A stretch of DNA of 64,000 nucleotides, from contig OY730440.1 in the NCBI GenBank assembly GCA_963422655.1, positions 1,488,001 to 1,552,000 of the forward strand, in the 5' to 3' direction. Both the position numbers and the translations under genes were made by a program. The notes under the pieces are model-generated. The model was not told the origin of the DNA, made no database searches, and saw only the letters and a list, made by a program, of their open reading frames with translations. The stretch comes from CATQHS01 sp963422655 (GTDB lineage: Bacteria; Actinomycetota; Acidimicrobiia; Acidimicrobiales; Aldehydirespiratoraceae). Positions 61,300 through 64,000 of the stretch are shown here, piece by piece. Each line of letters begins with the position of its first letter. The first letter of the stretch is position 1.

Positions 61300-62633
61300 C
61301 CCCCTCCTCGCCACGACTGCGGGCCCGACGGCGACCCATCCTATTGATGGGGGTGACTCTGCTTCTTCTCGGAATCTCGATGTCTCCGATCTTCTGGTCA
61401 CCGGGTCGGGCCGCCAGCGCTCAACCGGAGGAAACCGGCACCAGCACCGGGGAAGATTCGGTGGTGGACGTGATAAAGATCTCGGGCTTTCTCGACGAGA
61501 TCATGGCCGACTTCATCGAAGCTTCGATCGACCGAGCCGTCGAGCGAGGCTCGATCGGCTTGACACTTCAGGTCAACAGCACCCGGGCTGTCGTTTCGGA
61601 CCCGCGCTTGGTCGAGTTGGCGGCCCGCATCGTCGAGTCCGAAGTGCCGGTGTCGATGTGGGTGGGGCCTTCAGGGGCAAAGGCTCTGGGCGGCACCGGC
61701 CAGTTGGCCGCAGTAGTGGCCGACCTGGCTCTGGCCCCCGGCTCTCGGATCGGCGATCTCGGCGATCCGATCCTGCCCCGGCACCGGCTCGAGTCGAGGT
61801 TCGGGGCTGCCTACGGCCTGCTGCGCGACGGCACCATCGGTTCTGAGGCCGCCATAGAGCAGGGGCTGGTCCGGGAGGCGCCGACGCTGGGGTATTTCGT
61901 GATCGGCCTCGACGGTTTCGAGACTGCCATCGACGACACCGGAGACGAACCGGTTCGGGTACCGCTGAGCTCGGTCCGGTTCAACGACCTCTCTTTGGTC
62001 CATGAGGTTCTGCACACCGTGGCCAGCCCGGCTGTGACCTACCTGCTGTTCCTTGCCGGTGGGGGGTTGATCGTATTCGAGCTCTTCACGGCCGGAGTCG
62101 GCCTGGCCGGTGGAGTCGGAGCGGTGGCTTTCCTGCTCGCTTCCTACGGTCTGGGCGTGCTTCCGGCTCGGGGCTGGGCCGTAGGTCTGCTGGTCGTCGC
62201 TCTGTTCGGGTACGCAGTCGACATCCAGGCCGGAGCGCCCCGAGTATGGACTGTCATCGCCACCACATGCCTGCTCATCGGGTCGCTGACCCTGTTCGAC
62301 GGGACATCGATCTCGTGGATCACGTTGGGGGCCGGAATCGCAAGCTTGGTGACGGCCATGGTGTTCGGCATGCCCGTCATGGTCCGGACCCGGTTCGGGA
62401 TACCGACTATCGGACGGGAATGGATGATCGGTGAGATGGGCACAGCCCGTGACCGCATCGAACCCGAAGGGGTCGTGATCATCCGGGCCACACCGTGGCG
62501 GGCTCGTACCAACCGGGCCACACCCGTACCGGCGGGCGATCCGGTGCGGGTGGTGGCCATCGACGGGCTCATTCTCGAAGTAGAACCGGCCCAAGGTGGG
62601 GCCCGCGACTACCGAGACCGGCGTCGTTCGTAA
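61275..62633 (+). CDS. NfeD-family membrane protein with ClpP-like domain
   Basis: A 452-residue protein. A signal peptide (about residues 20-48) precedes a ClpP-like domain (DVIKISGFLDEIMADFIEASI). The site equivalent to the catalytic serine reads KALGGTGQLAAVV, with Gly at the Ser position. Four or five membrane helices (about 245-370) follow, and then an OB-fold NfeD tail (WMIGEMGTARDRIEPEG). Full-length NfeD proteases act in membrane protein quality control with stomatins. The start is uncertain: 61275 overlaps the divergent ATPase start by 25 bases; 61347 is an alternative. Confidence 0.75.
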   Translation: MRRTDRGPSPSSPRLRARRRPILLMGVTLLLLGISMSPIFWSPGRAASAQPEETGTSTGEDSVVDVIKISGFLDEIMADFIEASIDRAVERGSIGLTLQVNSTRAVVSDPRLVELAARIVESEVPVSMWVGPSGAKALGGTGQLAAVVADLALAPGSRIGDLGDPILPRHRLESRFGAAYGLLRDGTIGSEAAIEQGLVREAPTLGYFVIGLDGFETAIDDTGDEPVRVPLSSVRFNDLSLVHEVLHTVASPAVTYLLFLAGGGLIVFELFTAGVGLAGGVGAVAFLLASYGLGVLPARGWAVGLLVVALFGYAVDIQAGAPRVWTVIATTCLLIGSLTLFDGTSISWITLGAGIASLVTAMVFGMPVMVRTRFGIPTIGREWMIGEMGTARDRIEPEGVVIIRATPWRARTNRATPVPAGDPVRVVAIDGLILEVEPAQGGARDYRDRRRS

Positions 62634-62670
62634 AACTGTGCTCGAAAACTGACTTTTATTGCTGTTTCTC

Positions 62671-62700
62671 TTGTTTGCAAGTGGTTAAGTCTGCTAATTG
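62671..62700 (+). promoter_or_regulatory. Promoter for the second WhiB gene
   Basis: TTGTTT, an 18-base spacer and TAATTG lie in an A+T-rich stretch of about 90 bases between the NfeD stop and the WhiB start. The -10 is similar to that of the first WhiB gene (TAATTA). Confidence 0.45.
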
Positions 62701-62723
62701 TGGCTTCCTACCCAGGAGTGACA

Positions 62724-63059
62724 ATGGCGCTTCAATTCGACGAACCTTTCCAATGGCGACAACTAGCCGCCTGCAGAGGCCCACACCACGCCTCCGTATT
62801 CTTTCCCCCCACCCGGACCGAGCGCCGGGAGGAGAAGAGGGAACGAGAGAAGCGGGCCAAAGCCATCTGCAATGACTGCGTGGTGCACGTTGATTGTCTG
62901 GAGTACGCCTTGCACATCCGCGAGCAGCACGGTATCTGGGGCGGGCTCAACGAGTTGGAACGTCGAGAGATACTGATGAGCCGGCCTCCGACCGGCAGTG
63001 ACTTTCGGGAAGATACCGACCCATGGCCCGACGGGACTAGGCCGAGTCAGGAGCGGTGA
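62724..63059 (+). CDS. WhiB-family iron-sulfur transcription factor (WhiB4-like by context)
   Basis: A 111-residue WhiB protein. The cysteines are in AACRGP, then CNDC and VDC, followed by HGIWGGLNELERREIL. The long basic linker KREREKRAKAICNDC is unusual. In mycobacteria whiB4 lies next to the Rv3679/Rv3680 ATPase pair, and here it is 1.4 kb from such a pair, so WhiB4-like function (redox sensing) is a contextual inference. AGGAG lies six bases before the ATG at 62724. The 3' end overlaps selB by 13 bases, tail to tail. Confidence 0.88.
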   Translation: MALQFDEPFQWRQLAACRGPHHASVFFPPTRTERREEKREREKRAKAICNDCVVHVDCLEYALHIREQHGIWGGLNELERREILMSRPPTGSDFREDTDPWPDGTRPSQER

Positions 63060-64000
63060 TCGGGTAGTCGGGGGCCGGCGATACGGAGATCACCGCGTCG
63101 GCGGGTGGCCCCGGTGGCATCCAACCGGGCCAGCAGAGCCAGGGTGTACTTTCGGGTCGTCCCCCAATCAGTGCGAACCTCGGCCACCGTGACTCCCGAC
63201 GGACGCACGGCCAAGAGGCGGGCCAAGGCCCCGGCCGCTTCATCGACAGCCGAAGCCGCGAAATAGATGCCACTTTCTTCGATAAGTGCACCCCTGCGTA
63301 CCAACTCCCGTAACTCGCCGGGATCGACACCACCGGGGGGTGGGGGTGAGAAGGGCCGAGCCGCAGCCGCGGCCACGAACGGATGCTCAGACAGCGGATC
63401 GTCACCACCGGTGACCCGAACCCGGCCCGAGTCCATCACCACTGCGGGCAGCGTCGCGGCCACCGCCCGTTCCAGGTCGTCGAGTCGGGCCGAATCCAGA
63501 CCCAACCGGCCGGCTCGAGCCACGGCCACAGCCAGCCGAGCCCGAATATCTTCCAAGTGCTCGGGTGCCACCGCCCATGAGCCGACGTCGGGGGTTCGCC
63601 GCACACCGGTCAACAGTTCCAGTCGATCGACGTCGATATGGCCCCGCTCCTCTATCACCCGTTCCACCGACCGGTCGGGACGGGCCCGGGCCGCGGGTAG
63701 GACGGGATCGATGTCCAGTATTTCCCCGCCGCCCACCGTCTCGTCACGGCCCGACTCGCGCAAGATGAAGCGATCGCCGGGGACGAGAGGCAGGGGTCGG
63801 CGCAGATAGAGCCGCACCGGGCCGGTCCGGCCCGGGCCGATGGCCTCGGAGCCCAGCACCCGAACCCTGACCGGATGCTCACCCGAGCCGACATAGGCGA
63901 GGTAGGCGCCCCGACGGGTGAGGGCGTGTTCGAGCGAGGCCAGCACCGACAGCCCGGCGTCGACCATGGTCGTGGTGTGCCATTGCCCACCGCCGACCAC
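63047..64000 (-). CDS. selB: Selenocysteine-specific elongation factor SelB, C-terminal part
   Basis: 317 residues are visible and the 5' end lies beyond the right edge. The first part belongs to the beta-barrel domain, with VRLYLRRPLPLVPGDRFILR and ETVGGGEILDIDP, a SelB hallmark. The rest is the winged-helix array that reads SECIS hairpins (for example VRTDWGTTRKYTLALLARLD). It delivers Sec-tRNA to UGA codons. It implies that the organism makes selenoproteins, but selA, selC and selD are not in the window. Confidence 0.85.
   Translation of the reverse strand: MVGGGQWHTTTMVDAGLSVLASLEHALTRRGAYLAYVGSGEHPVRVRVLGSEAIGPGRTGPVRLYLRRPLPLVPGDRFILRESGRDETVGGGEILDIDPVLPAARARPDRSVERVIEERGHIDVDRLELLTGVRRTPDVGSWAVAPEHLEDIRARLAVAVARAGRLGLDSARLDDLERAVAATLPAVVMDSGRVRVTGGDDPLSEHPFVAAAAARPFSPPPPGGVDPGELRELVRRGALIEESGIYFAASAVDEAAGALARLLAVRPSGVTVAEVRTDWGTTRKYTLALLARLDATGATRRRGDLRIAGPRLPDHRS

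Overview
The window is G+C-rich, densely coding chromosomal DNA from an actinobacterium. The marker genes are two WhiB proteins, a TatA, a DUF2342 protein, a pair of ArsA-like ATPases like mycobacterial Rv3679/Rv3680, a class F type sortase and F420-type LLM oxidoreductases. A member of Acidimicrobiia would fit, but this is an inference from gene style. I see no insertion sequence, integrase, phage gene, rRNA or CRISPR array. No gap between genes exceeds about 230 bases. One tRNA (Pro, CGG) is present. Both window edges cut genes: a succinate dehydrogenase cytochrome b start on the left and the end of selB on the right. Layout. 0-14 kb is mostly housekeeping: a GH2 protein with a lost nucleophile, a MoxR-type AAA ATPase and its likely VWA partner (separated by an antisense MaoC hydratase), WhiB, TatA, polyphosphate kinase, an MFS transporter, a DUF2342 protein and an SDR protein. 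14-19 kb is an oxidative-stress block: OsmC, a flavoprotein, and catalase divergent from an OxyR that keeps both redox cysteines. 18.5-25 kb carries sulfate activation (cysD-cysN-cysC) and pyruvate carboxylase, followed by a small ABM-fold protein and a ThDP enzyme. 27.2-29.3 kb is a compact sortase cassette: one class F type sortase between two duplicated wall or membrane-anchored substrates, one of them with a long Glu-Ala-Thr repeat stalk. 29.4-36.5 kb is a catabolic block on the minus strand: an SBP/permease/ATPase importer, an LLM flavin/F420 oxidoreductase, an enamidase-like amidohydrolase, a CoA transferase and an FCD-GntR regulator. A strong promoter and an operator-like inverted repeat lie in front of the importer. 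36.6-42 kb holds a 1668-residue SF1 helicase fused to a Vsr/MTES_1575-type nuclease, a candidate defence protein, behind a GlcG/HbpS-like gene. 42-46.6 kb encodes a cytoplasmic-type molybdopterin oxidoreductase with an iron-sulfur/NrfD fusion, resembling SoeABC sulfite dehydrogenase. 46.7-49.2 kb (PanE-like reductase and oxalate-CoA-ligase-like enzyme) shows a mirror-image base skew: G/T-rich at the left end and A/C-rich at the right end. 49.3-58.3 kb is a second catabolic block: alpha/beta hydrolase, hydantoinase, LLM oxidoreductase, CoxG-like protein and a three-subunit xanthine-dehydrogenase-like molybdenum hydroxylase. It probably degrades an N-heterocycle. A low-G+C antisense gene with Asp-box-like repeats splits the block. 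58.3-64 kb returns to core functions: tRNA-Pro, a receiver/STAS pair, the ArsA-like ATPase pair, an NfeD protein, a WhiB4-like protein and selB. How the genes work together. The two catabolic blocks share a logic: ring oxidation, then amidohydrolase opening, then CoA chemistry. The sulfite-dehydrogenase-like enzyme and sulfate activation genes could handle sulfur from sulfonates if the importer and LLM enzyme are Ssu-like. These links are inference from gene content.
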